Below, piece after piece: positions 1 through 10,889 of a DNA stretch of 64,000 bases. The stretch comes from Eukaryota sp. TZLM1-RC (lineage: Eukaryota; Metamonada: BaSk clade): contig JAUPSS010000003.1 in NCBI GenBank assembly GCA_040285825.1, positions 2,604,001 to 2,668,000 of the forward strand. The letters are read 5' to 3'. Under the pieces are notes generated by a model. The model was given only the letters and a program-made list of their open reading frames with translations, searched no databases and was not told the DNA's origin. Positions within the stretch are counted from its first letter, which is position 1. The number at the start of each line of letters is the position of its first letter. Position numbers and translations under genes: made by a program.

Positions 1-430
1 GTCAAATCACTAATAGTGAGTTGTGTGGGATTCATGGTTGGCGAAAGACATATTATTACTAGCTAACCAAACAAAATAATAAAAGTAAATTGTACTTAAT
101 TGTTTAAGGACAGGTGAGATATACAGCATGAATTGAATCAATAACAGTGCATGACAGAATTTGACCCTTTGTCATGACATCATACACAGGTTGGGTTGAA
201 TCCAAACATTTAGTTGATCGAATTACATCATTAAATGAGAATTGGTGATCAGCAATCAGATTCTTTATTGCACAAAAAACAGTTTCATGTTGTGTCGATG
301 GTGAGTTTCACATTCGAGTTTAATTTTAATATTTATTAATTATTTAGTTGGATGAACCACATACTTATTCATGTTAATCCTAATATTCTTCACATTGTAC
401 TGGAAAGGGTTTTTGTCAATCATTTGAAAC
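1..430. other. Upstream intergenic DNA
   Basis: AT-rich sequence before the WDR70-like gene. I see no open frame, repeat or RNA gene in it. It presumably holds the promoter of the gene that starts at 431. Confidence 0.5.
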
Positions 431-2003
431 ATGGCAGAGTTTTGGAATTGCTTGAATTCACCAGATTTTGCCCAATTCAAACTCAATGGCACCACTACTC
501 ATCACTCTTCCTTTCAATGCCATGATGAACCAATAACTTCTACCAAATACATCCCATCGGTTCGCAAGGTCGCCACCTCCTCCAGAGACTGTCATCTTCG
601 CTTCTACGACTTTAGCTCCCTTGATTCCCGCTTTCGTCACTTCGATCTCAACCTGCCCCTCTAAAAACCTGTTTGCTGTCTGTGGCAATAGTGATCGCCC
701 TGTGTTGTATGACCATCAAGGGGAAGTGGTTGGAACTTTGAAGAGAGGAGATATGTACATTGCTGATCCAACTAGAACAAATGGTCACACGTCATCAGTC
801 AAATCAATTGATTTTAACGCGGTCAATAATGATGTGATAATGACGTCATCAACGGATGGTACAATCAGACTTTGGAAGACTGATGAAGTGGAATTTGGTT
901 GCTTTTTGACCCTTTCTCTTCGTTCAGCTGGTTGGAAGGGTGGAGTTGTTGAATTCCAAACGAGTTGTTTTAACAACATGGGCACTGCTATAGCTTCAGC
1001 TTCAAATGATTCAATGATTAGATTTTGGGATGGTGCTGGAAAGAGTAACAAACCATTAGAATCAATGAATATAGGTCAATTTATCAATGGTGATTCTATT
1101 TTAAAAATGGGATTTACTGATGGGCTCGAGTCTGTAAATAAGTCAAATTTGTTTATTCGGACAATCAATTCCATTCTCTTATTTGATTTAAGATCACTTT
1201 CTAAACCAGTGATGACGTGGCATGACGTGTCAAGTAGGGGTCTATTTGGGGATTTTTGTTTTAATAAAGACTATACTGTTTTTGGTGCAAGTTTAGCTAC
1301 CCAAGGTGAACGTCTTGGCAGTGTTGCTTTTGGTAAGGTCAATAAACCTGAGGAATTGAGTATATTAGAAGTTGCTGTTGGTGACGTCACCACTGTTGAT
1401 TGGATTAGTGATTTGAATCAAATCATTTATGGAACTAGTAGTGGTAAAATTGGGTTTCTGTATTCGCCTGTAGAGTCGAGGCATGGGATACTTAACTGTT
1501 TGAAAAGGAAACCTCGTGTCGAAAAAGATCTACAGTTAGAAGGTCCAATTGTCGATCCAGAGGAACTAGAAGGGCGGAAATATGTCAAGAGAAAACAAGA
1601 AAAAGGACCAGTTTTGGCGCCAAAATCTGATGGAATGGATAATTCAACTGGCCAAATCAAAATAAACCCCACTGCGGCACTTATGGAAAAAGCACTACAT
1701 TTAGAAGAATCAGGACCACTTGGTACAATACGAGACGACGATCCTAGAGAAGCCATCTTGGCAAAGGCTGAAATTGCGGAGAAAAATCCTTTATTTACAG
1801 GAGTTTATAAAAAAACCCAACCCAAACCTGTATTTGATGCAAGTTTGTTAGAAAAAGAAGCAGTAGAGTATGAACAAGGTAAGATTGCAGAAAGAATGGC
1901 TGATGCGACGTGCAGTGATGTTGGTTTTACAAAACTCTTAGCAGAAATAAGGAGAATGGAAGAAGATGAAATGATGAGGCAGGTTAAGAAAAAGAAAAAA
2001 TAA
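431..2003 (+). CDS. WDR70: WDR70-like WD40-repeat protein, frame broken once near 612-655
   Basis: WDR70 (GAD-1) family proteins are nuclear WD40 proteins linked to chromatin and DNA-damage responses. The first 60-odd codons (ATG at 431) hold a WD blade ending in LRFYDF. The rest is read in the next frame from about 615 to the TAA at 2001 and holds the remaining blades (TSSTDGTIRLW, ASNDSMIRFWD). The family-specific tail is present: DDDPREAILAKAEIAEKNP, then KKTQPKPVFDASL, then a Lys/Glu-rich end (KKKKK). Both frames are open over 612-658, so the switch needs a +1 shift there. By comparison with WDR70 about a dozen residues also seem to be missing at this spot. No GT-AG intron fits. It may be an assembly error, a recent mutation, or a genuine small deletion. 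The acidic N-terminal extension of animal WDR70 is absent. Poly(A)-like AATAAA lies about 150 bp after the stop. Confidence 0.75.
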
Positions 2004-3882
2004 GTTGGAGTTTTTGGTAAAGATTAGGTTTTGGTTTAAAGTATATTGTGTTCAGTAATTGTTCTAGGTTTTTCTTTGTTAAGTGGTTAAGTGTGTAGAA
2101 TTGGTTTGATAAGATTAGAGTTAGTTACAATCAAATGTTATGTTTTCTTCAAAAATAAAGTAATTTATACAGATGATATGTCGTTTATTACTTCTTTAAA
2201 TTCAACTAGTTGAAGTATTTAATAACAGTTAGTGAAACAGGAAAATCTATATGTTCTGTTTTTTGCAAATTTTTCAATGTTTATCAGTTCAATGGGTAAT
2301 TTAAATAGAGTTTAGTAATGTTGGAAAGATTCATTTGCAAGTTGAGGATCGACAATGCGGACTGAAGAAAAGAACAATTGATTCGGTTCTGTTCCTCTAT
2401 CAAAAACATATTGTTTCATTGTCAAAAGTGATTGTAGTCAATTGTTATCACATTGTGCAACTACAGAACGTTATTGAAAATTACAAAGTACAGACTATCT
2501 GGCAAAATGGAGTTTTGATTTCAAAAAAAACAAACTGTGTGGATGGATATTTTTTCCACCAACTCTTGGTAAATTAGTCATTTTTTTCTTAATCCCATTT
2601 CACAGGAATGAGTATCTTGAAGCTCCAAAAACTGAGTCAACCAATTTTAGATCCCAGATTCAGTGTATCATTTTTCAAGTGGTAGCAAAAGGGTAATAAT
2701 ATTAACCAATAAACCTTAAATAAGAAATGCAGTAATCTACGTTGACCTAACAAGTGGTGACGAATATTTAATTTCAGATGCTGCACTATCCAAATGATAC
2801 CTTCGAAAACAGCAATTGTACAAATTCTTGAACAACAAAGCTAATTGTTCAACAATCAAAAACATTAGCTTTTGATTGATAAGGCCAATGAGTGTTTCAG
2901 ACTACTATTTGATACAATTTTAACGATTGAGTTAATTTTGATGAATATTTAAGACTTTTTAATTGAATGTTACTCGTTTAAAAACCAACATTATAAAAAT
3001 ATTCAGTTGCATCCATTACTCGCCGAATAATTTAAGAAACAAAGAAGATTAAATCACATTAATCAAACCTAGAACAAAACAAAACAAAAATTAAATAAAT
3101 TGATGATAAAGTTAATTTACTAAATTACTATTACGTCCACAAAATAAAGATCCATTGTAATTATTAACGTGTTTTTTAATTGTTTTGTCTGATTTTGAAA
3201 AACAAATAATTTTTAATAAGAAAAATTAGATGTCTTTCTATAAAGCACCGGAATTCAATTAGCCATAATGATTGGATTGCCGCAGTTTTTCCATCGAATC
3301 AAGAAGATAGTATTACGTGCGTGTTATGTGAATAGAAATAAGATTGAATAAAAACCCATTGTATAAGGGCAATTTATTGTCGAAAGTCTCCAGTCTTTGT
3401 TCATCGTGGAGCCATGTTTGAAGAATTTATTGTTGTTTCTGATATCAACATAATAAAGATGGGATGAGCACAATATTCTTTTTCGGCATAAAAAATCAAT
3501 TAAAAGAATTTCAATTAGTTAGGTTCTCACGGTTTCAGACTTCAAAAACAATGTGATTACGGAAACAAAGGTTGTAACAAAGCTCTTTGTTGATGCAATA
3601 AAATAATAAATTTCTAACAGCTGTTAAACATGTTCAATTTCGTTTACTGTTCAGTAGTTATGACCAGCTCAGCGTAAAAGTCATTGTATATTTAAGTTTT
3701 ATTTCCATTGATTAATCAATAGAACATTCAACAATGCAACATCGTTATCGCAACATCTCTCCCAGAAACAAGCATTTGGTTCAAAAATACAGCAGAAAGT
3801 GCAAGAATATATTCATAATAAAGTTTATTTACTAAATCACCATTACATCAACAAAATAAAAATCAATCCTAATTATTAACCA
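2004..3882. other. Intergenic DNA with a decayed copy of the TRIM gene 3' end
   Basis: No convincing gene. Positions about 3105-3168 repeat, with changes, the sequence at about 3818-3881 that forms the 3' end and 3' UTR of the neighbouring TRIM gene (shared blocks such as TTTACTAAAT and CAAAATAAA, then AATTATTAAC). The rest is AT-rich and featureless. Confidence 0.5.
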
Positions 3883-5754
3883 CTAATAATCTACAATTGA
3901 GTATTCACTACCCTTCAACCTAGTCCATATACCAAATACAGTTCCAGAAGGAATTGGTTTGGTATCACTACTTCCATTTAAGCTAAAAGTAGCTTGATTG
4001 TTTTCAATATTGACGTAAAGAATGTCTCCTTGGTTCATTTGAGGGAGGGCGAAGTGACTTGTTGAACGAAAACCAAAACCACAAGTGGGATACCTAGTAC
4101 CACCACTCGTATTACCCTTCCTAATATCATCCATTGTCCAAAACCCAATAAATTCATTATCATCCACCTTCCCAGTCCTTTTAATTGCAATTTTGAACGT
4201 CTTAGGATTGAAATCTATTGCTGCAAAATTACAGTGTTTAAAACCACCACAACAATCATTTAAAACCCTTCTATTACCCTCTGAGAACACCATCCCAGAA
4301 CCACTTTGATTTGTATTAAACTTCATGAATTTGGTTTCCCTGCCCAATAACTTTTGACATAGTTGATTAATAATGTCAAATGAACAATTACCAACAATAA
4401 CCCCTTCCAACCATTCTTCCTTGTTTTTATTAATTGAATTAGAAAGATTTAGGTTTAATAATAAATCACTTGAAATTGTAAAAACTTCTGGAATTGAACC
4501 AAATTCATAATGATCAATTGCCTTGCCTAATAACCAAGAATTTGAATATTTAATTGCAGAGTTAATTAGAGTTTTGAATTGATTACTATTCAACGTGTTG
4601 AATCGGATTTTCGAAAGTAATGATTGGAATTCATTATCAGAAAATATATTGGATTGGAGGTTTAAAAGTTGAGCAAAATCATTTGAACTAATGGAGGTAG
4701 AATTATTAACAAAATTATTCACCAATTTCTTTTTTAAATCTTGGTCAATATTCAAAGGAAGAATTTCACTCAATTGTTCAATTGAAGGAAGGTATTCTGG
4801 GCCGAGTTGAATATAAAAAAGACCTATTTGAGCTCTTTTCGAAATATTCAGCTTAGTGACATCAACTAAATCTTTTCCAAGTAATTCTGCTAAAAGATTA
4901 ATTTGATAAGAATTAAAACTAGTTTCAACATCTTGGAAACAATCATTTAAAATTCTTTTAAATTCTTGAAGTGAATTAATAGCGTTGGAAATCTGTTTTT
5001 CGGCTTGGACTTGGGCATTTCCATCAAATTTGATTGATTCTGCTACGGAAGAACAAGAATCAATCTGTTGAATTTTGGATTGTGACTGCTGAATCAAATC
5101 ACCAATCAAATCATGAATGAATGATTGAGTTCCTTGAATGGTTTCCTTCACCACATTTGAGACATTATCTCCAGCTTCAACCAAAGGCAAGGTAGTTGTA
5201 GCTAGTGCCTCTTGTAATTGATTTGATTGCTGGGAAAGTATCTCCTTTGCTTTTGCAAATGGTACAAGGCATTCTGGATGGAGAGAATGTCCATCTACCA
5301 AACCACAAGAATCACAAAGAGCGACCTTGCATTTGGTGCAGTAATGGTCAAGCTGCTTACCCTTATGATGAGGGCATTTAGGAAGTGAGACAGAGGATCT
5401 TTGGGAGAGGGGTACGATAGCGTGAGATTTGAAAACTTTCAGAGTGTGGGTGTGATCAGAACAAGACTTGCAAAAGGATGTATCGCAGTAGCTGCAGAAG
5501 AGGGTAGCGGGAACTTCTTCGCAGCCTTGGCACATAACATTGGAAGACGAGTGGGAAGAGGCTTCGATGATGTCACGTATAGTGACGTTGATACGGTGAC
5601 ACATGGACGGGATCTCTTCGCGGCACTGGGGACAGGTAGAGTTGTTCTTCTTCCAGGGTAAGAGACATCGATCGCGACAGAAGCTGTGTCCACAGGGGAG
5701 ACTGGTCGGCTGCTCCATGACTTGGAGACAAATCCCACATTCCAGATGAGACAT
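3883..5754 (-). CDS. TRIM-like RING/B-box protein with C-terminal SPRY-like domain
   Basis: Likely E3 ubiquitin ligase, 623 residues, intact, ATG start. Residues about 7-46 form a C3HC4 RING (CGICLQVMEQPTSLPCGHSF, then CPQCR). A first B-box follows at about 75-115 (CQGCEEVPATLFCSYCDTSF) and a second at about 127-165 (CPHHKGKQLDHYCTKC). The middle, about 170-330, is Gln/Ser/Ile-rich and helix-prone, as expected of a TRIM coiled coil. The last 150 residues (GMVFSEGNRRVLND, FIGFWTMDDIRKG, FSLNGSSDTKP) look like a SPRY or related beta-sandwich module that would bind a partner. RING plus two B-boxes, coiled coil and SPRY is the classic TRIM order. The substrate cannot be told from sequence. Confidence 0.85.
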   Translation of the reverse strand: MSHLECGICLQVMEQPTSLPCGHSFCRDRCLLPWKKNNSTCPQCREEIPSMCHRINVTIRDIIEASSHSSSNVMCQGCEEVPATLFCSYCDTSFCKSCSDHTHTLKVFKSHAIVPLSQRSSVSLPKCPHHKGKQLDHYCTKCKVALCDSCGLVDGHSLHPECLVPFAKAKEILSQQSNQLQEALATTTLPLVEAGDNVSNVVKETIQGTQSFIHDLIGDLIQQSQSKIQQIDSCSSVAESIKFDGNAQVQAEKQISNAINSLQEFKRILNDCFQDVETSFNSYQINLLAELLGKDLVDVTKLNISKRAQIGLFYIQLGPEYLPSIEQLSEILPLNIDQDLKKKLVNNFVNNSTSISSNDFAQLLNLQSNIFSDNEFQSLLSKIRFNTLNSNQFKTLINSAIKYSNSWLLGKAIDHYEFGSIPEVFTISSDLLLNLNLSNSINKNKEEWLEGVIVGNCSFDIINQLCQKLLGRETKFMKFNTNQSGSGMVFSEGNRRVLNDCCGGFKHCNFAAIDFNPKTFKIAIKRTGKVDDNEFIGFWTMDDIRKGNTSGGTRYPTCGFGFRSTSHFALPQMNQGDILYVNIENNQATFSLNGSSDTKPIPSGTVFGIWTRLKGSEYSIVDY

Positions 5755-6455
5755 TGGATGCTTAGCAGTTGTTACTACACGTAGAAAAAATGAATGTTCA
5801 ATTGAACTTCACAAAATATTTACAATACCTCAAACTGTTTAGATTTTCAGAAATCTTTTAAAATTACTCAGAATCGAAATGGCTGAAATATAGTTGATTG
5901 GTTTTACTTAAAAACCACAAAAGTTTAATCTTTCTGTTGATAATTATCAACCCGTTCTTTTAACAAGTTTTCCGCTCACTAAAAGAACAAATAGTTGCCC
6001 GATTTGTTCAGCAGAAATCTACACTAGTGAAACCATGTATCAATCCGACTTTTGGACCTAGTAAAGCCAACTCTCAACTGGTAGGAAATATACTAGTGAC
6101 ACAGTAAAATACAAATGTTGTTACATTGCCCTAAAAAACCCTCAATTATAATGGTACACATCCTAGATGATGGGACTGTTTCGTTGCTCACAGTTTATGG
6201 TTTGGTTGGGTATCTAAATGTAAAAATACTGAAATCTATTTTATTTCAACAAAGTTTGGTGATGACTTTGACGAACCACAATTTTTGAATTACACAATTA
6301 TTGAAAGTGTAATTAGAACGAATACATGATGTTTGACAGGCAGAAAATGGTTGGCATCTAATACAAAAAGATGTATGAGAATTAAGGCAAAAAGACATAA
6401 ATAAATTTACAAAAATACCGTAAGTGTAAACAAATAGGAAGAAAACAATGGTAGC
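5755..6455. other. Intergenic DNA
   Basis: AT-rich, no sustained open frame, no repeat recognised. Holds the TRIM promoter on the left and the 3' end of the COMM-domain gene on the right. Confidence 0.5.
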
Positions 6456-6719
6456 TCACTGATCTTGGTCAATATCAAATGAAGCCTGGGGTAAGTATGC
6501 AAGAAAGAAGGAACAAACAGTCAAAAGACGTTCAATTTGGGCTATGAGAGACTCAAGGGACTGTTGATCAAGTTCTAACAGGGTTCGGGAGAGAGAAGAG
6601 TCTGAAGACTTTGTGACAAGAGAAAGTTGACATAGAGGTTGACGTAGCTTGGCTACATGGGAGGACGCTAATCCAAGCACAACTCGCCAATCAAAAGACT
6701 CCAATGTTGAAGGTTTCAT
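6456..6719 (-). CDS. COMM-domain protein, COMMD6-like (87 aa)
   Basis: An 87-residue protein that is almost entirely a COMM domain: it starts MKPSTLESFDWRVVLGLASS and continues with the LRQPLCQLSL strand, then TLLELDQQSLESLIAQIERL. COMM domains show the pattern FDWRV...SS...P...L.L, then an amphipathic helix, and mediate assembly of the COMMD/CCDC22/CCDC93 (Commander) complex that recycles endosomal cargo. Human COMMD6 is likewise about 85 residues and lacks the N-terminal globular domain of other COMMDs, so length supports COMMD6-like. ATG at 6719 is preceded in frame by a stop ten codons upstream. It is divergent from AK6 with only 53 bp between the start codons. Identification rests on the motif pattern and size. 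Confidence 0.65.
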   Translation of the reverse strand: MKPSTLESFDWRVVLGLASSHVAKLRQPLCQLSLVTKSSDSSLSRTLLELDQQSLESLIAQIERLLTVCSFFLAYLPQASFDIDQDQ

Positions 6720-6772
6720 TGATGGGAAGATTGAATTCCAAAATATGATTCACTCACATCTGAATACCATAT
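6720..6772. promoter_or_regulatory. Shared divergent promoter interval, COMM-domain gene and AK6
   Basis: Only 53 bp separate the two start codons, so both 5' UTRs and core promoters must be very short, overlap each other, or extend into the opposite coding region. No TATA-like box is obvious. Confidence 0.4.
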
Positions 6773-7273
6773 ATGCAACGTCCCAACATCTTAATCACCG
6801 GTGTTCCAGGTACTGGAAAGACCACAGTAGCCAACCTCATCTCGGAAAACACAGGTCTTACTTATTTCAATGTCGGAGATTTTGTTCGTGAACATCAGCT
6901 TCATGAAGGGTGGGATGAAGAGTTTGCTACCTACATACTAAACGAGGACGCTTTATTGACTGAGATGACTCCTCTTATTGAGAATAAAGGCCTTGTTGTT
7001 GAATTCCATTCACCTGCGGTCTTCCCCGAAGACTGGTTTGATCTTGTCATTGTGCTCACATGTATTAATGATGTCTTGTACCCAAGGCTTGAGGCTAGGG
7101 GATATAATGAGGACAAAATCCAAGATAACATTGAATCTGAAATCATGGAGGTTGTGTTGGATGAAGCAAGGGAATGCTTTGAGGACAAAGTCATCGTTTT
7201 CCCATGTGAAGAGTTGTCTCACATTGATGCGGTTGTTTCAGCTGTTACCAACTTTTTATCTCAATATTCGTAG
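6773..7273 (+). CDS. AK6: Adenylate kinase isoenzyme 6 / Fap7-type NTPase
   Basis: 166 residues, the usual size of AK6 (hCINAP, yeast Fap7), an ATPase and adenylate kinase that acts in the nucleus and in late 40S ribosome maturation. Residues 4-22 hold the P-loop ITGVPGTGKTTVANLI. The family motif around the NMP-binding helix follows (NVGDFVREHQLHEGWDEEF), then VVEFHSPAVFPEDWFDLVIV, where animal AK6 has YHGCDLFPERWF, and the LID-type segment RLEARGYNEDKIQDNIE. All catalytic segments are present. Single exon, ATG start, TAG stop. The gene is divergent from the COMM-domain gene. Confidence 0.92.
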   Translation: MQRPNILITGVPGTGKTTVANLISENTGLTYFNVGDFVREHQLHEGWDEEFATYILNEDALLTEMTPLIENKGLVVEFHSPAVFPEDWFDLVIVLTCINDVLYPRLEARGYNEDKIQDNIESEIMEVVLDEARECFEDKVIVFPCEELSHIDAVVSAVTNFLSQYS

Positions 7274-7584
7274 TTTTTTTGATTTAGTTTAATGGTTTAG
7301 TGCTTATTTAGTTTTTTTTGTTTTTTTGTATCATCTTTGACACATAGAGCTATTCTATCGGTTTGGTTCTCATTAAATCCTTTTCTTGTACTCATCATAG
7401 TTCAGTCAATTTTCTATGGTCCAACTTGTTGTGACTCACCTTATATGAGATATAGAATTATTCATTTTACATTAAGTTTTTGACACTGGTGAATAAACAT
7501 TATTTGAATTTGTTACTCTCAAGATATTTATTTTGCAGATTTGCTAGGATTAACTAGGATTAACTCGGATTAAGTTTCAACAAG
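7274..7584. other. Intergenic DNA between convergent genes
   Basis: T-rich 3' flanks of AK6 and of the BTB gene. Nothing else seen. Confidence 0.5.
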
Positions 7585-8859
7585 CTACAATATTGTGAGG
7601 GTTATGTAATCTTGAGGATGTAATATAAAAATTGGATACCAAAAGATGCCTCTATCCTCAGATAGTTTTATGGGTCGCTTCTTGAGTACGCTGCTTACAA
7701 CACGAAGTTCGTGATCCACCATGTCTGCTTCAATGGTTAGGACTTGTCCGTTGTACATGGAATGATCACTGAAATAGAAGGTTTCCTGGTGACCTGATGA
7801 GCTGATATTCTGCTCTATCACTCCCAAATTGCAAAATCCTTGAAATTGCTTGAATTTAACTTTCCATGTATAAACTCTTCCAAAAAGAAGGGGAAATGAT
7901 CCTGTGACCATGAACTTGTTGTCGTTAAAACTGTTTATGTAGCTCCTAGACTCTAATTTTGTGACACTGATCCTCTTTGGTGTTTGCGATACGAATTGAC
8001 TGTCCTTCACAGTGGAAGAGAATGTTATACCGAATCTATCAGGAATTTCCACCTCATGCATGGGACAGATTCTCGCCATCATACAGTCAACAAAATAATC
8101 ATAAGGAAGAGAAGCTCTTAATGGATTAACAATTTCTTCAATGTCTTGGCTATCAATAATAGTAAAGTCAACTCTACACATCAAGGAATGGAACTTCTCA
8201 AGGTTAGCATCTATACCACCTTTTAATTGTTGGGTCCATTTCACAAGTGCGTTGAACAACTCGATTTCGAAGCCAACAGATAATGGAAGACTAAGAATTT
8301 TCAGAAGCAAATCGTATTGAATTGATGTTATCATATCTTCATTGATAAGTTTTTCCATATCATCACTAACCTTCACCAACATGGAATGGAGTGATTCATC
8401 AGGAATAAGGTTATGCACCGTGTTACAAGCAATTACCAACCGTTTTGGTGATAAATGCTTTTGAAATAACTCAATACATAAATTGAACAAAATAACAATG
8501 TCATAGCAGTGTGAGAAGCGTAGCAACGGGGGTAAAAGTGAATATGTACAATTCAATCTTCCTGTATAAACAAACTGGACAAAGGTTGAGACAACCAATG
8601 GATCGTTGTCAAAGTGAATCTCGCTGCTTGTTTGTTCTTTCATGTTGGCCGTTAACATTTTCTTGAAAACAGGAGACACAGCTATAAGTAGGTCCTTGTG
8701 TATGTGAAAGCAGTCCTCTCCGACAATGATTTTCACTGGATTTTGGTTAGATTTGTTGAACGCCAGTTCGCCTCGGATGTCGTCAAAGTCTAGTAATTGA
8801 GCATCAATTCTCTCAAGGTTAGTCTCATCAAATGTGACTTCAGCAGAACTCGAGGTCAT
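7585..8859 (-). CDS. BTB/POZ-domain protein with BACK-like middle and SPRY-like tail
   Basis: Likely cullin-3 substrate adaptor or related scaffold. I place the start at the ATG at 8859, giving 424 residues; the frame is open a little further upstream but without another ATG. The BTB fold runs at about residues 40-100 (KIIVGEDCFHIHKDLLIAVS, then FQFVYTGRLN). A helical BACK-like region follows at about 110-250 (VIACNTVHNLIPDESLHSM, then LFNALVKWTQQ). The C-terminal 130 residues (TGSFPLLFGRVYTWKVKF, GFCNLGVIEQN) resemble a SPRY-type beta-sandwich. BTB plus BACK proteins usually recruit a substrate through the C-terminal module. Single exon. The exact partner is unknown. Confidence 0.8.
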   Translation of the reverse strand: MTSSSAEVTFDETNLERIDAQLLDFDDIRGELAFNKSNQNPVKIIVGEDCFHIHKDLLIAVSPVFKKMLTANMKEQTSSEIHFDNDPLVVSTFVQFVYTGRLNCTYSLLPPLLRFSHCYDIVILFNLCIELFQKHLSPKRLVIACNTVHNLIPDESLHSMLVKVSDDMEKLINEDMITSIQYDLLLKILSLPLSVGFEIELFNALVKWTQQLKGGIDANLEKFHSLMCRVDFTIIDSQDIEEIVNPLRASLPYDYFVDCMMARICPMHEVEIPDRFGITFSSTVKDSQFVSQTPKRISVTKLESRSYINSFNDNKFMVTGSFPLLFGRVYTWKVKFKQFQGFCNLGVIEQNISSSGHQETFYFSDHSMYNGQVLTIEADMVDHELRVVSSVLKKRPIKLSEDRGIFWYPIFILHPQDYITLTIL

Positions 8860-9399
8860 TGCAGTTGAACGAAGAAGTGAACTTTTTGAATGGGCAGGAA
8901 CACATGACGTCAATGACAAGATTGACTCCTTGTCATTCGTGAGACAGACAATTATCAGGTTATTTTACATTCACTATCGTTTGTCATAACGTTGGCTTGT
9001 TGTTCTGTAGTTGGCTAACCAACCCAAAAACCAACGGGGTAATAGAGACTTTCCAAAGTAGAGTAAATTGGTTAAAGTACTGCGTTACTTTCACTAAATG
9101 CTTGCTTTTGGAAGTAATAGCTTAATAATAGTATCTGTGCTTTATTGAACCAAAACACTTGATTATATAAAATCAGAACTACCCGGACGAAAATCATAAA
9201 AGTTATATTCAGAATTTGGTGAGTGAATTAATAAATGAATGTTTCGGAAAATTAATGACAACACAAAGTTCTACTGTTTTTGCATTAAATGGAGAATTTC
9301 AAAAATTGAAGTAAAACAATGGAGTCGATGCTTTCCCCAATCATTCAATGGCAATATTACCGAAAAGACTTTTGTAAATTTTTTTAACTGGAGTATTAA
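8860..9399. other. Intergenic DNA
   Basis: Promoter side of the BTB gene, then AT-rich DNA without an open frame or repeat that I recognise. Confidence 0.5.
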
Positions 9400-10620
9400 T
9401 TGAGAAAAAAACTAGCTAGAATTCAATAACCTCCAAACAAGAGTCACTATTACTAAACCTACTCACAACATTACGTGCATTTTCTACACCAATAGCTAAA
9501 AGTGCCTTTGAAATCATTGTTGGAATAGACTTGAAAATGCAAAAAACAATTCTATTTAACCAGAACGTGGAATTCATAGTTTTACTAGACCTATTTAGTT
9601 ACACTTTTTTGAACTTTTCAAAAAAGTGCAACCCTGAAGGTCCAATATTGCCAAAAAGAGAAATTGCAAACGGCACAAACTGATATTTCACATGTTCCAC
9701 TCTACCTAACTGTGCCAAAGGTTCTTCATATTTTTTTATCTTCTTTGTTTCGGCGTTATAATAACGGCGAATCAGCGGAATACACTAAACGAGCAGCAGA
9801 ATTTTTGCAAACATCAACTGAGACAACATCCACAACATTGAGAACACCATCGATCCCTGGAGCTACTAAATCTGCCCTTCTTTTACCAAAGAAATCATCA
9901 GTTTGATCTGAAGACAGCTTACGTACTAATGGCTCAATAAATGCCTCTATATTGAAACTTTTGCACATGGTATATAATTGATCACGAACTGAGTCATGAA
10001 CAATTGAGCGATAAGTTATAAAATACTTACAGTTTAAAATATGGGACAGCATAACAACACTCTTGCAGCGACAAATTAAATCATTTGGTAAAGAACAAGG
10101 CCATAGAAAACATCTCATTCTCATTACAGTGGTCCATTGGTGATCATTGAGTAGAAGGCCATAAATGTTGGGAATTTGGGAGATTAGGCAACTTGAGCAA
10201 CTGTCTTCAAGATCAATCAAAAAGTTTGCAAAAACGGGATTTTTTTCTTTAGCCAAGCTAAGACGTACAATATAATCCAAGTTTTCTAAAACTTTCAATA
10301 TTTTTTCTGCAAATTTGCAAAAGTCAGTGGTAAGGAGAGCAAGCTTCTTGGAGGAAGTTCCACAATATCAGAGGGGAAACATTTAGACCAAATATTGGGT
10401 GAAATTTTTTTAAATTTAAAAATACACTCTTCAAACATTACAGAGACGATTGACTGGAATGTGAGAAAATGATCTTTAAAAAAATATATGCAGCTCGGCT
10501 GTTTTAAATCAAGATCTTCATTCGTTGCTATTGGAAAAAGGTGTTTGTGAAAATCAGTTATCAGATCCTTCACTGTTTGTGACCATTGTACCACGAAGAT
10601 TTGGACTGTGTGCTACTTAT
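9400..10620 (-). mobile_element. LINE remnant, C-terminal half of ORF (subfamily II)
   Basis: Reading leftward, frames 10594-10295 and 10298-9756 give the post-RT part of a non-LTR retrotransposon ORF, broken by frameshifts. It has a region ending in a Cys/His knuckle (CRCKSVVMLSHILNCKYFIT, then HDSVRDQLY) followed by a domain with the spacing FFGKRRADLVAPG, then NVVDVVSVDV. The pattern (R)-xD-(L/V), then hydrophobic-D-x-x-x-V, is that of the restriction-like endonuclease at the end of R2-type LINEs, so I read this as the C-terminus of an RLE-type element. The tail down to 9400 matches the copy at 27.7-28.1 kb. Decayed, 5' truncated. Confidence 0.65.
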
Positions 10621-10889
10621 GAAACGTTTATAAGAAAAACGAGATTATATTTGAATATCCCCATTAATCAATTATTATCAAAAGAAAAATGTATTTGTTC
10701 GAATTCACCTCAACTCACTTTGTGCCATGCTCTGAACTGCTCTAAATTGATAACTTATCGTTCTTTATAACATGATGCTGTTACAGACACTGTTTTTAAT
10801 ATGGCACGAACTGCAAGAATTTCATATGTCAAAGAGCCTCAATTCTAAAATTGATAAATATAAAGCAAAGTTGGTTTCCTTAAATGCTG
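10570..10889 (+). mobile_element. LINE fragments, two subfamilies fused head to tail
   Basis: Degenerate ORF pieces with the Cys/His knuckle (CSNSPQLTLCHALNCSKLIT) of the same class as the 14-kb copy run to about 10840. The next block, 10841-10889 continuing at 11084-11370, matches the LINE tail at 41741-42070. Several stops and frameshifts. The right part is split by the small LINE insertion at 10890-11073. Confidence 0.5.

Noticed and set aside
785-1756. Open frames on the reverse strand of WDR70
   Set aside because: They lie opposite strong WD-repeat coding sequence and have no features of their own.
2335-2577. 80-codon plus-strand open frame
   Set aside because: No domain, odd composition, no start or 3' context; AT-rich intergenic noise.
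9664-9906. Plus-strand 80-codon frame at the end of the LINE
   Set aside because: Antisense of the LINE endonuclease-like region.
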